A stretch of 18,533 nt of DNA from Patescibacteria group bacterium (GCA_015491145.1 WFWM01000035.1:1-18533); one strand, 5' to 3'; positions 4,440 to 12,009 are shown, counted from the stretch's first letter. Numbers and translations: made by a program. The notes: generated from the letters alone by a model not told the origin.

Positions 4440-7169
4440 ATGGCACAGCAGATGTGTGATGTGTGTCAACGCCGCCCGGCGGAAATAATGGTTACCGTGA
4501 TCCGCAATGGGAGGCGGGAGGTGCAACATTTGTGCCGCTACGATTACGCAGCGCTCCGTGAACGGCAGCGAGGGATGTCTCCTTTCGCTTCGCTTTTTGG
4601 AGGGCTGGGGGGCGATCCTTTTGACGACGACATTCTTGGGGCAGAAGGGCTTGAGGCGCTGGCGAGCAAGCTCGGTTTCCCAATCCCACGCCATCGGGAA
4701 GGGATGAGCCTCGATCAGCTCCTCACCTCAGAGGCGAAAGAGTACATCGAGAAGGCGGGACAGTATGCGGTGGAGCGAGGCATGCAGGAGGTGGATACTG
4801 AGCACCTGCTGTTTGTCCTCCTCAAGCATCCCGTGGTGCTCTCCATCCTTCAGGCGGCAAAGGTAGAGGTAGACCAGCTCGCTCAGGCTATTGAGCGGGA
4901 GGCACCGAAGGGGAAGGCAAAGGAAGGTGTGCGAGAAATTCGCGTCTCGCCACGGGTTAAGTTTGCCCTTGAGGAAGCCGTGCGCTTTGCGCGGGAGTTG
5001 GGGCACGACTATGTCGGGCCGGAGCATATTCTCCTCGGGCTTGCTGCGGAGGAAGAGGGCCTTGCTGGTATCTTGCTGCGGAAAGCTGGAACCAACGCGG
5101 ACCAACTCCGGCAAAAGACCATCAAGGTGGTCGGAAGGGGCGCCGGAGAAGGTCGTGCAGGCAAGAAGAGCCCGACACCCACCCTCGACCAATACTCACG
5201 AGATCTCACGGAGCTTGCGCGGCAGGGCAAGCTTGATCCGGTGATCGGGCGTGCGGAGGAGATAGAGACAACCATTGAGATTCTCTCTCGCCGGACAAAG
5301 AACAACCCCGTGCTCATCGGGGAACCCGGTGTCGGGAAAACGGCGATTGTGGAAGGGCTCGCCCAGCGGATTGTCGCGGGGGATGTGCCGGAGGCACTGG
5401 AAGGGCGTCGGGTTGTTGAACTCAACCTCAACGCTCTCGTTGCCGGCTCAAAGTATCGGGGAGAATTTGAGGAGCGCGCGAAAAAGATTCTCGATGAGAT
5501 TCGCGACCAATCCGATGAACTTATCCTCTTCATTGATGAGCTCCACACCATTATGGGCGCCGGTGCCTCTGAAGGCGGCTTGGATATTGCTAACACCTTC
5601 AAACCGGCGCTCGCACGGGGAGAGCTCCATCTCATTGGAGCGACGACCCTCAATGAGTATCAGAAGCACATTGAGAAGGACCCGGCGCTCGAGCGGCGTT
5701 TCCAGCCCGTCTTTGTCGCAGAACCGACGGTTGAGCAGACGATTGAAATCCTGCGCGGGCTGCGGGATCGCTACGAGGCGCACCACAAGGTGGAGATTAC
5801 CGATGATGCGATCGTTGCCGCTGCGGAACTTTCTGACCGCTACATAACGAACCGATTCCTTCCCGACAAAGCCATCGATCTTGTCGATCAAGCGGCGGCA
5901 CGGGTGCGCATCCTCGCATCAATGGAAAACAAGGAGCTTGCCGATCTCGAGGAACAGCTTCAGGGGCTGAAGAAGGAGCTTGCAGCTGCACAAGCGCACA
6001 AGGACTTTTCGCAGGCAGGGAAGCTTGAGCGAAAAATTGCGAAGCTCGAAGAACGCCGAAAGGCGCTGGAGGAAGAGTGGCAGAAGGTTCGTTCCACTAC
6101 GACGCCGCAGGTTACGAGGGAGCATATTGCGCAGGTCGTATCGCGCCTCACCGGCATTCCGGTAGCAGAGTTGACGGAGGAAGAACGGGAGCGCTTGCTG
6201 AAGCTTGAGGAGCGCATTCACGAACGTATCGTTGGGCAGGAGGAGGCAGTACGTGCCGTTGCCAATGCGATTCGTCGTTCGCGAGCCGGCATCGCACGGG
6301 CGAACCGCCCGATTGCGACCTTCCTCTTCCTCGGCCCGACGGGGGTGGGGAAGACGGAGCTTGCAAAAACCATTGCGCGGGTGGTGTTTGGCGACGAAAA
6401 TGCGATGGTGCGACTCGATATGAGCGAGTATATGGAACGGTTCGCTGTCTCCCGTCTCGTGGGAGCGCCCCCGGGATACGTCGGCTACGAAGAAGGCGGG
6501 CAGCTCACCGAACCGGTGCGTCGCCGTCCCTACACCGTTGTCCTGCTTGACGAGATCGAGAAGGCGCATCCGGATGTGTTCAACATTCTCCTGCAGGTGT
6601 TCGACGACGGGAGGTTGACGGACTCGAAGGGGCGAACGGTGGACTTCACCAACACCATCATCATTGCCACTTCAAACATTGGATCAGCAATGATCCTCGA
6701 CAACCAGCGGAAACCGGAGGCGGACCGCCTCTCCTACGATGCTCTACGCGAGAAGCTCCTTGCAGAGCTGCGGATGACCTTCCGACCGGAGTTCCTCAAC
6801 CGGATTGATGAGATTATCGTGTTCCATGGCCTCACGAAGGAGGAGACACGTGCCATTGCAAAGCTCCGACTCGAGGAAGTGGCTCGGCTCGCCCATGGGC
6901 AGGGAGTGACGCTCTCCTTTGACGATTCACTCGTTGACCACCTCGTGGAGGTTGGCTACAGTCCGGAATTTGGGGCTCGCGAGCTCAATCGGGCAATCCA
7001 ACAAGAGGTGGAGAATGCGCTCGCCCGGTGGATGCTCAGCGGAGAAATTCGTGAGGGAGATTCGGTCGTGCTGCGGTACGAACCAAAGAAAGGGGTGGTG
7101 TTCTCGAAACAAGCATCGACTCCATCTGCTGCTCCCTCGCGGAAGGCCGGAGCTCGCAAGCGATCGTGA
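4440..7169 (+). CDS. clpC: Clp ATPase (ClpC/ClpE-like AAA+ unfoldase) with N-terminal zinc-finger-like domain
   Basis: A 909-residue hexameric protein unfoldase with two AAA+ rings. Order: a zinc-finger-like lead (C6, C9, C32, then D35 where ClpE and McsA have a fourth cysteine), a Clp_N double repeat (about 95-230), AAA1 with GEPGVGKT (about 294-301) and FIDELHTIMGAG, a short coiled-coil middle domain with a UVR-like KDFSQAGKLERKIAKLEERR (about 520-539), AAA2 with GPTGVGKT (about 632-639), VVLLDEIEKAHPD and SNIGS, and the C-terminal small domain. The middle domain is of ClpC, not ClpB, size. The loop after SNIGS lacks the [LIV]-G-[FL] tripeptide by which ClpC docks on ClpP, so its protease partnership is doubtful. 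AAAGGA at 4426-4431 fits ATG 4440. It follows hsp20 but has its own promoter and leader. Confidence 0.93.
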   Translation: MAQQMCDVCQRRPAEIMVTVIRNGRREVQHLCRYDYAALRERQRGMSPFASLFGGLGGDPFDDDILGAEGLEALASKLGFPIPRHREGMSLDQLLTSEAKEYIEKAGQYAVERGMQEVDTEHLLFVLLKHPVVLSILQAAKVEVDQLAQAIEREAPKGKAKEGVREIRVSPRVKFALEEAVRFARELGHDYVGPEHILLGLAAEEEGLAGILLRKAGTNADQLRQKTIKVVGRGAGEGRAGKKSPTPTLDQYSRDLTELARQGKLDPVIGRAEEIETTIEILSRRTKNNPVLIGEPGVGKTAIVEGLAQRIVAGDVPEALEGRRVVELNLNALVAGSKYRGEFEERAKKILDEIRDQSDELILFIDELHTIMGAGASEGGLDIANTFKPALARGELHLIGATTLNEYQKHIEKDPALERRFQPVFVAEPTVEQTIEILRGLRDRYEAHHKVEITDDAIVAAAELSDRYITNRFLPDKAIDLVDQAAARVRILASMENKELADLEEQLQGLKKELAAAQAHKDFSQAGKLERKIAKLEERRKALEEEWQKVRSTTTPQVTREHIAQVVSRLTGIPVAELTEEERERLLKLEERIHERIVGQEEAVRAVANAIRRSRAGIARANRPIATFLFLGPTGVGKTELAKTIARVVFGDENAMVRLDMSEYMERFAVSRLVGAPPGYVGYEEGGQLTEPVRRRPYTVVLLDEIEKAHPDVFNILLQVFDDGRLTDSKGRTVDFTNTIIIATSNIGSAMILDNQRKPEADRLSYDALREKLLAELRMTFRPEFLNRIDEIIVFHGLTKEETRAIAKLRLEEVARLAHGQGVTLSFDDSLVDHLVEVGYSPEFGARELNRAIQQEVENALARWMLSGEIREGDSVVLRYEPKKGVVFSKQASTPSAAPSRKAGARKRS

Positions 7170-7186
7170 GGGATGGAAATGATGGA

Positions 7187-7224
7187 CACACCACTCCGCC
7201 GGCGTGCGCCGGCGGAGTGGTGTG
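7187..7224. repeat. perfect 17-bp inverted repeat between the clpC-like gene and DUF2585
   Basis: CACACCACTCCGCCGGC (7187-7203) is followed by the four-base loop GTGC and the exact reverse complement (7208-7224). It starts 17 bases after the clpC-like stop. No T-run follows on either strand, so it is not a canonical intrinsic terminator, although the stem is strong enough to pause polymerase or protect a 3' end. Its right arm runs into the TG of the DUF2585 promoter and covers the place of a -35 box, so an operator role is also possible. Confidence 0.85.
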
Positions 7225-7231
7225 CTAAAGT
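7221..7231 (+). promoter_or_regulatory. extended -10 promoter (TGTGCTAAAGT) of the DUF2585/polX unit
   Basis: TGTGCTAAAGT ends four bases before ATG 7236 and seven before ATG 7239. Transcription would start on the start codons, giving a leaderless mRNA. Its first four bases are the end of the 17-bp inverted repeat. Confidence 0.55.
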
Positions 7232-7235
7232 GGGA

Positions 7236-7787
7236 ATGATGCGCCTGCGCGTGCCAGTGTGGTGGGTGGGGGCAGCCCTCTTTACGCTCCTTACTGCGCA
7301 ATCTCTCGCGCTTGCGGCCCTTGGCCATCCATGGGTCTGCAGCTGTAGTTTCGTCAAGCTCTGGCACGGCGCCGTGGATACGCAAAACTCGCAACACCTG
7401 TTCGACTGGTACACGTTCTCCCACATCGGGCACGGCATCCTTTTTGCCGCGGTAACCCTACTCCTGCGTCGGGTGCACGCATATGCACGCGCAATTCCCT
7501 GGTCTGTCTGGCTTGTGGGGTGGGTTGCTGTTGAGGCTGCGTGGGAGGTGTTTGAGAACACCCCGCAAATCATTGCGCTGTATCGTACGAATCCTATCTC
7601 TCGGCACTATTTCGGTGATAGCGTTATCAACTCCCTCGGTGATACACTAGCTATGATTGTGGGATTTGCGGTGGTGCGACGTTGGGGGTTGATAGTCGGG
7701 CTTGTGCTCTTGGGAGGGATGGAGCTCTTTACCTACCTTGCCGTTGGCGATTCGCTCACGCAGAATATTCTCTTCTTTCTCTCCTAG
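7236..7787 (+). CDS. DUF2585 (UPF0314)-like membrane protein
   Basis: A 183-residue membrane protein with about five segments (about residues 7-25, 59-78, 86-104, 134-152, 154-180). The conserved pattern is clear: HPWVCSCSFVKLWHG, NSQHLFDWYTFSHIGHG, WEVFENTPQII and YFGDSVINSLGDTLAM. It is rich in His, Asp, Asn and Trp at the membrane surface, which suggests an enzyme or a metal site, but the family has no known function that I can name. The frame opens at 7173, but those bases are the inverted repeat, so ATG 7236 (or 7239) directly after the -10 box is the better start. No Shine-Dalgarno sequence stands before it. The polX start is three bases after its stop, so they are probably co-transcribed. 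Confidence 0.78.
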   Translation: MMRLRVPVWWVGAALFTLLTAQSLALAALGHPWVCSCSFVKLWHGAVDTQNSQHLFDWYTFSHIGHGILFAAVTLLLRRVHAYARAIPWSVWLVGWVAVEAAWEVFENTPQIIALYRTNPISRHYFGDSVINSLGDTLAMIVGFAVVRRWGLIVGLVLLGGMELFTYLAVGDSLTQNILFFLS

Positions 7788-7790
7788 CGT

Positions 7791-9578
7791 GTGAGGCGGA
7801 ACCAGCACAAGCAATTGAAACCAGATAATGAAACGATAGCGCGCATGCTCGAGGAAACCGGGTTGCGCTACGAAATGGCGGGTGTCCCCTTCAAGCCTCG
7901 GGCGTATGAGCGGGCAGCAGCAGCGGTGCGTGCGCTCCCTGAGCCAGTCTGTGAACGCTACCGGAGGGAAGGGCAGGAGGCGCTCGATGCACTGCCGGGG
8001 ATCGGAGAAAGCATTGCCCAGCACATCGCAGACATATGCACGAGAGGGACCTTCCCTGAGTTTGATGAGCTGAGGAAGCGGTTTCCGGTAGCGGTGCGGG
8101 AACTCACGGCACTTGAGGGGCTCGGCCCGAAGCGGCTCCGGCTTCTCTATGAGGCATTTGGTGTGAAGACGCTGGAGGACCTGCGTAATGTGCTGGAGCA
8201 TAAGCCGCACAAGCTCGCAGGATTGCCGGGGTGGGGGGAAAAAACCGTTGCCCACTTGCGGGAGAGCCTCGCGCTTGCCCAGCAGACGAGGGGTCGTCTC
8301 CCGCTGGGCTTCATCCTTCCTTCGGCAGAGCGCATCCTGCAGACCATTCTCGCAATCAGAGGGGTTCGGAGAGCAGCCATTGCTGGTTCGATTCGGCGAC
8401 GAAAGGAAACGGTGGGAGATATCGATATTCTCGTCGCCACGACGGATCCGGAACGGCTTGCAGAAGCGGTGGTGGCGCTGCCGGAGGTGGTGCACGTGCA
8501 CCAGAAGGGGAGTGCGCGGACGAGCGTGCGTCTCTCCCTCGGGCTCGATATGGATGTGCGCGCTATTGAAGAGGAACGGTGGGGCGCTGCGCTGTTGTAC
8601 TTTACCGGCTCGCGGGCGCACAATATCCATCTCCGTACCTACGCAGAATCGATGGGCTACAAGCTCAACGAGTATGGCCTCTTTCAGGGGAAACGGTGCG
8701 TTGCTGCAGAAACAGAGGAGGAGATCTATGCAGCGCTCCATATGCCGTACATCCCTCCCGAGCTTCGGGAGGATGCCGGCGAAATAGAAGCGGCACTTGG
8801 AGGCACCCTTCCGACGTTGGTGCCCTACGGCGCGCTTCAGGGAGACTGTCAGGTCCACTCCACATGGACCGACGGCACTGCTTCCATTGAGGCGATGGCG
8901 AGAGCAGCATGGGAGAGCGGCTTGTCCTACATTGCCATTACCGACCATACGAGGGCACTCGCAATGACTGGCGGGTTGGATGAGCGCGCGCTCGATCGGC
9001 AAGCAGAGGAAATCCGTCGTGTCAACGCGACACTGCAGAAGGAGGGAATCGCATTTCGCGTCCTCCACGGAGCGGAGGTGAACCTGCTCAAGGATGGATC
9101 GCTCGATATCTCTCGCGAGGCGCTCGCCAAGCTCGATTGTGTCGGTGTTGGAGTGCACAGCCACTTTTCGCTCCCCCCTGAAGAGCAGACGAAACGACTC
9201 CTCCATGCCATTGAGCATCCGCTCGTCGACATTATTTTCCATCCGACGGCGCGTCTCATTGGCAGGCGCGACCCTATTACCTTCGATGTCGATGCGGTGT
9301 TCACTGCCTGTGCCCGAACCGGCACCGCACTCGATATCGATGCCTTTCCGGATCGTATGGATGCGAGCGATACGCTCATCCGCCAGGCGGTAGAGAAAGG
9401 GGTGCGGCTCGTGGTGTCCACTGATGCGCACGCACCCTCGCACCTCGCATACCGAGAGCTGGGGATTGCTCAAGCGCGGCGAGGATGGGCGCCGAAGGAA
9501 TCGATCCTCAACACCCTTCCTGTCGATGCATTTCTCGCCCATCTGAAGCGGAATCGATCGAGGAGAAATGCGCGATGA
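7791..9578 (+). CDS. polX: DNA polymerase X family protein with C-terminal PHP domain
   Basis: A 595-residue gap-filling repair polymerase with a PHP nuclease domain, of the bacterial PolX length. The N-terminal helix-hairpin-helix region (about 1-160) has PGIGESIAQHI and EGLGPKRLRLLYEAFGVKT. The polymerase core has GSIRRRKETVGDIDIL, with two catalytic aspartates near 210-212, and the third in LGLDMDVRAI near 252-254, then FTGSRAHN. The PHP domain (about 350-595) keeps its metal-binding motifs: GDCQVHSTWTDG, AITDHT, HGAEVNLL, GVHSHF, IFHPTARLIGRR, ALDIDAFPDRMD and STDAHAPSH, so the 3'-5' exonuclease/phosphatase site looks intact. The start is a GTG three bases after the DUF2585 stop, with no clear ribosome binding site; ATG 7843 would remove part of the first helix. 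Confidence 0.94.
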   Translation: MRRNQHKQLKPDNETIARMLEETGLRYEMAGVPFKPRAYERAAAAVRALPEPVCERYRREGQEALDALPGIGESIAQHIADICTRGTFPEFDELRKRFPVAVRELTALEGLGPKRLRLLYEAFGVKTLEDLRNVLEHKPHKLAGLPGWGEKTVAHLRESLALAQQTRGRLPLGFILPSAERILQTILAIRGVRRAAIAGSIRRRKETVGDIDILVATTDPERLAEAVVALPEVVHVHQKGSARTSVRLSLGLDMDVRAIEEERWGAALLYFTGSRAHNIHLRTYAESMGYKLNEYGLFQGKRCVAAETEEEIYAALHMPYIPPELREDAGEIEAALGGTLPTLVPYGALQGDCQVHSTWTDGTASIEAMARAAWESGLSYIAITDHTRALAMTGGLDERALDRQAEEIRRVNATLQKEGIAFRVLHGAEVNLLKDGSLDISREALAKLDCVGVGVHSHFSLPPEEQTKRLLHAIEHPLVDIIFHPTARLIGRRDPITFDVDAVFTACARTGTALDIDAFPDRMDASDTLIRQAVEKGVRLVVSTDAHAPSHLAYRELGIAQARRGWAPKESILNTLPVDAFLAHLKRNRSRRNAR

Positions 9579-9596
9579 GGTCGATGGTGGAGGTGT

Positions 9597-9607
9597 TGTG
9601 GTAGGGT
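9597..9607 (+). promoter_or_regulatory. extended -10 promoter (TGTGGTAGGGT) of the 442-residue unknown gene
   Basis: TGTGGTAGGGT ends seven bases before ATG 9615, so the mRNA would begin at about the start codon. The hexamer itself (TAGGGT) is a weak -10. Confidence 0.5.
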
Positions 9608-9614
9608 AATAGGT

Positions 9615-10943
9615 ATGATGGAGCAGAGGGGCAAGGTGGCTGCGTCTCCTAGCGAGAAACTAACAGATGCTCCCTTTTCGATGAAGGATCGGAAGGGGTT
9701 CCGGGGGTATGGCTCCGTGGCATTACAACAGCTTCTGGAGGAATCTGGAGGACGACTCGCATTGAGTCGTGAGATTCAACCAGTCTCGTTCCCTTTTCCC
9801 CAACTCTTTGACGAGTACCCCTTTCACCCCATTACAGAAGAGTGGATAGTGCACGGAGAAGCGCTTCCAGTTCCTTTTGCGTTCTTTCAAGGGGAAGGGA
9901 AGGAGCGGGGTAGGCCGTTTCCTGCTACGCAAGCGGAGGAAGCACTCCTCCTGCTCCTGCTGCTTGAAAGCAGCGGGTTGCAGCGGCTGTGGGAGATGGT
10001 AGGAAAACCATTGTTTCACCAAGTGCAAAAGATGCTTGAAGAGCCAAGAACTTTTCGCGAGCAAAACAACATCCTTCTTCTGCAGATATGGCAGCAGTTG
10101 TTTTCATGCCTCACCACTCTTATGGATCACGTTGCCATACGAGGGAAGGTGCAGGAGGACCCCTTTATTGGGGAAGCGGTTCGCCTTCTGCGCCCTGCAG
10201 TTGTTGTGGTTCGCGATGATCCGGGATCGGTTGTTCAAGCACTCTTAGAGAAGAGGGTGTTTTCTCAGGAGTACGTGGAAGATCCTCGCGCTGATCTCTC
10301 CAAGAAAGGTAGCACCCCTTCTCTAGTTACTTTTTTCCATCTTGATGCGCCCTTCTGGTCTCTTTTTCGTGTTATTCGCGACCTTACCACTTCTGCGTTT
10401 GGCGAATTGTGTGCGCCTCAGTCCCGACTCGGTCGTTTCCAACCATACGCTTCTTTTCTCGTGCAGCGCCTTACCAGCATTCTGGAACAGGAGGGTGATC
10501 CGACCGTAGCGCAGCGTCTTAATGAGGGACGGATAGCTCTGACGCATCTGGAAGAAATTCTCACGCGGCGAGTTGCCGGTGTTGCGAGGATTCCTCCGAT
10601 ACTGCGTATCACTATGCAGGCAGCAGCTGCCTACAGCAAGACGATCAGCGGCGTATTTTCCTTTCTCTTTTCTCCTTTTCTTATCCAAGAGGGGAGACGG
10701 GAGAGGCAAGGAGCGAGGTTGCAACGGTGGAGCATACGCAATGTCCTCCTGCGCCACTTACCGGAGGAGTTGAGAGAGGGTGCGTTCCTGAAAGGAGTCG
10801 TTGATTTCGAAGGAGAACTGGAAGGTGTTGTTGGGGAGCTCATTTCCTTTTCCAATGAGAGAGGGATAAGGGGAGCTCGTTTCTTTCGGAGCGGCGTGCA
10901 TCGCAAAGGCTTCCATCTCGTCGCTGCAATTGGCCAGAGGTGA
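9615..10943 (+). CDS. hypothetical protein, unrecognised, probably soluble
   Basis: A 442-residue protein that I cannot place in a family. It has no signal peptide and no clear membrane segment apart from a run of seven leucines at about residue 110, inside a likely amphipathic helix. The middle is mostly predicted helical (LLLQIWQQLFSCLTTLMDHV; EQEGDPTVAQRLNEGRIALTHLEEIL), and a hydrophobic stretch near 350-362 (KTISGVFSFLFSPF) could be a buried helix. Codon choice is more AT-rich than in the conserved neighbours (for example T-runs near 10320-10380), which fits a lineage-specific or recently acquired gene. It has its own promoter-like element, and ATG 9615 and 9618 are both possible starts. 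It sits between polX and a baeRF-like gene, which says little about its job. Confidence 0.7.
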   Translation: MMEQRGKVAASPSEKLTDAPFSMKDRKGFRGYGSVALQQLLEESGGRLALSREIQPVSFPFPQLFDEYPFHPITEEWIVHGEALPVPFAFFQGEGKERGRPFPATQAEEALLLLLLLESSGLQRLWEMVGKPLFHQVQKMLEEPRTFREQNNILLLQIWQQLFSCLTTLMDHVAIRGKVQEDPFIGEAVRLLRPAVVVVRDDPGSVVQALLEKRVFSQEYVEDPRADLSKKGSTPSLVTFFHLDAPFWSLFRVIRDLTTSAFGELCAPQSRLGRFQPYASFLVQRLTSILEQEGDPTVAQRLNEGRIALTHLEEILTRRVAGVARIPPILRITMQAAAAYSKTISGVFSFLFSPFLIQEGRRERQGARLQRWSIRNVLLRHLPEELREGAFLKGVVDFEGELEGVVGELISFSNERGIRGARFFRSGVHRKGFHLVAAIGQR

Positions 10944-10950
10944 GAGAGGT

Positions 10951-10968
10951 GATTTTGCGCCGCAAATC
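10951..10968. repeat. imperfect inverted repeat upstream of the baeRF-like gene
   Basis: GATTTTGCG pairs with CGCAAATC, with one bulged T and a minimal loop. It lies eight bases after the preceding stop and overlaps a TTGCGC that stands 17 bases before the -10 box, so it may be an operator-like site. It is too short and lacks a T-run for a terminator. Confidence 0.35.
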
Positions 10969-10972
10969 CTGT

Positions 10973-10983
10973 TGTGCTACGCT
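10973..10983 (+). promoter_or_regulatory. extended -10 promoter (TGTGCTACGCT) of the baeRF-like/VIT/glmS unit
   Basis: TGTGCTACGCT ends six bases before ATG 10990. A weak -35 candidate TTGCGC (10955-10960) stands 17 bases upstream. The predicted start site coincides with the A of the ATG. Confidence 0.55.
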
Positions 10984-10989
10984 TCCCCT

Positions 10990-11448
10990 ATGCGTATTCC
11001 AGGACATCTCCCGCAGTTTCCCGAAGGCGCGGTCATTGCCGCAATGGGCTCGGTGCACGGCAGGATTTGGCTGGCTCGGGAAGGCGGGGTAGAAGAGGTA
11101 AAGGAGCTTTCCCCGGAGTTTACCCATCGAACCGGAGAGGGGTTCTTCTGGACCGGCGGGAAAGGTCAGGTGTTTGCTAGTGGTACCCCAGAGGCGTTCG
11201 ATCAAGCGGCAGATTCGCACAAGTTCATCCACCTTTTTCTAGAGGAGATACTTCGCCTTGCAAAGAAGGAGCGGGTAGAGCGCATCTTCGTATTTGTTGC
11301 CCCTGAAGCCGCCGGTTACCTTGAAGCGCACATTCCCAAAGGTTTGCAGGGGAAGGTGGTCATTGTGGAACGGAAGAACTATGCCTCCTACCACGATCCT
11401 CTCTTCCTCATTGAGCGTATTGCCAACCGGCAAGAACCGGGAGCGTAG
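10990..11448 (+). CDS. host-attachment/baeRF-family-like protein
   Basis: A 152-residue soluble protein. The N-terminal strand VIAAMGSVHGRIWLAREGG and the C-terminal half follow the layout of the bacterial eRF1-like (baeRF, 'host attachment') family: a HKFIHLFLEEILRLA helix, an ERIFVFVAPEAAGYL strand and helix, an IPKGLQGKVV stretch, and a last helix (HDPLFLIERI). Members resemble archaeo-eukaryotic release factor domain 2 and are suspected to act at ribosomes. No GGQ motif is seen and the first half is divergent, so this is a fold-level guess. ATG 10990 is chosen because it stands at the predicted transcription start; the frame is open 60 bases further upstream through the promoter. It is followed after 11 bases by a metal transporter gene. 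Confidence 0.5.
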   Translation: MRIPGHLPQFPEGAVIAAMGSVHGRIWLAREGGVEEVKELSPEFTHRTGEGFFWTGGKGQVFASGTPEAFDQAADSHKFIHLFLEEILRLAKKERVERIFVFVAPEAAGYLEAHIPKGLQGKVVIVERKNYASYHDPLFLIERIANRQEPGA

Positions 11449-11459
11449 GTGGGGGTACT

Positions 11460-11978
11460 ATGCTGCAATGGGCGAGCCGCTATGTGGGGGAATTTGTCTA
11501 CGGTGCCAGTGATGGCATTATCACGACATTTGCCATCGTCACTGCTGCAGCGGGGGGAAGTCTTTCTCCCGGTGTGATTGTCGTGCTGGGGGTAGCGAAT
11601 TTGCTCGCGGATGGATTCTCAATGGGCGCCTCGAGCTTTCTCTCGGCTCGCGCAGAAGCTTCTCGAGATGCAGAGACACAAGACATTTCCCTCCCTCTGA
11701 AGCGAGGGGTCGCTACTTTTGGTGCGTTCGTGCTTGCTGGCTTGCTTCCCCTCCTTCCCTACCTTGCCGTGCAAAGCGCTGCCCCCGTCTTTCCCTTGGT
11801 GATTTCTGTTGCCGCTACCCTTGGGGCACTCGCTGTCGTTGGGGTGGGAAGGGCGCATCTTGCAGGAGAGCCAATAAGCCTTGCGGTAGTCGAGATGGTG
11901 ACGGTTGGAGGGATGGCTGCTGCGATTTCCTACGGGGTCGGGTGGTTCCTGCGCGCTATCGTTGGGGTAGGGGTGTAA
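11460..11978 (+). CDS. short VIT1/CCC1-family metal (Fe2+/Mn2+) transporter
   Basis: A 172-residue membrane protein with five predicted segments (about 12-32, 38-60, 83-103, 109-128, 143-167). The first two helices carry the family signature: FVYGASDGIITTFAIVTAA with D18, and LGVANLLADGFSMGASSFLSARAE with M55, which correspond to the aspartate and methionine lining the metal path in VIT1. In plant VIT1 a cytosolic glutamate-rich metal-binding domain separates helices 2 and 3. Here only about 20 residues (SARAEASRDAETQDISLPLK) stand there, so the regulatory or loading domain is absent. Such proteins export Fe2+ or Mn2+ against protons. The gene starts 11 bases after the preceding stop with GGTGGGGG as ribosome binding site, so they are one unit, and glmS follows. 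Confidence 0.85.
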   Translation: MLQWASRYVGEFVYGASDGIITTFAIVTAAAGGSLSPGVIVVLGVANLLADGFSMGASSFLSARAEASRDAETQDISLPLKRGVATFGAFVLAGLLPLLPYLAVQSAAPVFPLVISVAATLGALAVVGVGRAHLAGEPISLAVVEMVTVGGMAAAISYGVGWFLRAIVGVGV

Positions 11979-12009
11979 CGAACGTGGCGCCTTTGGCGTT
12001 GCGTGAGTG

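Noticed and set aside
7647..9542. Open frame of 631 codons on the minus strand opposite polX
   Set aside because: polX has all conserved motifs on the plus strand. The antisense product is rich in Cys, His, Arg and Pro without any domain, as expected from the shadow of a GC-rich coding strand.
11979..12009. Possible glmS ribozyme or regulatory leader upstream of glmS
   Set aside because: The gap is only 31 bases, too short for the ribozyme, and no promoter box is seen.
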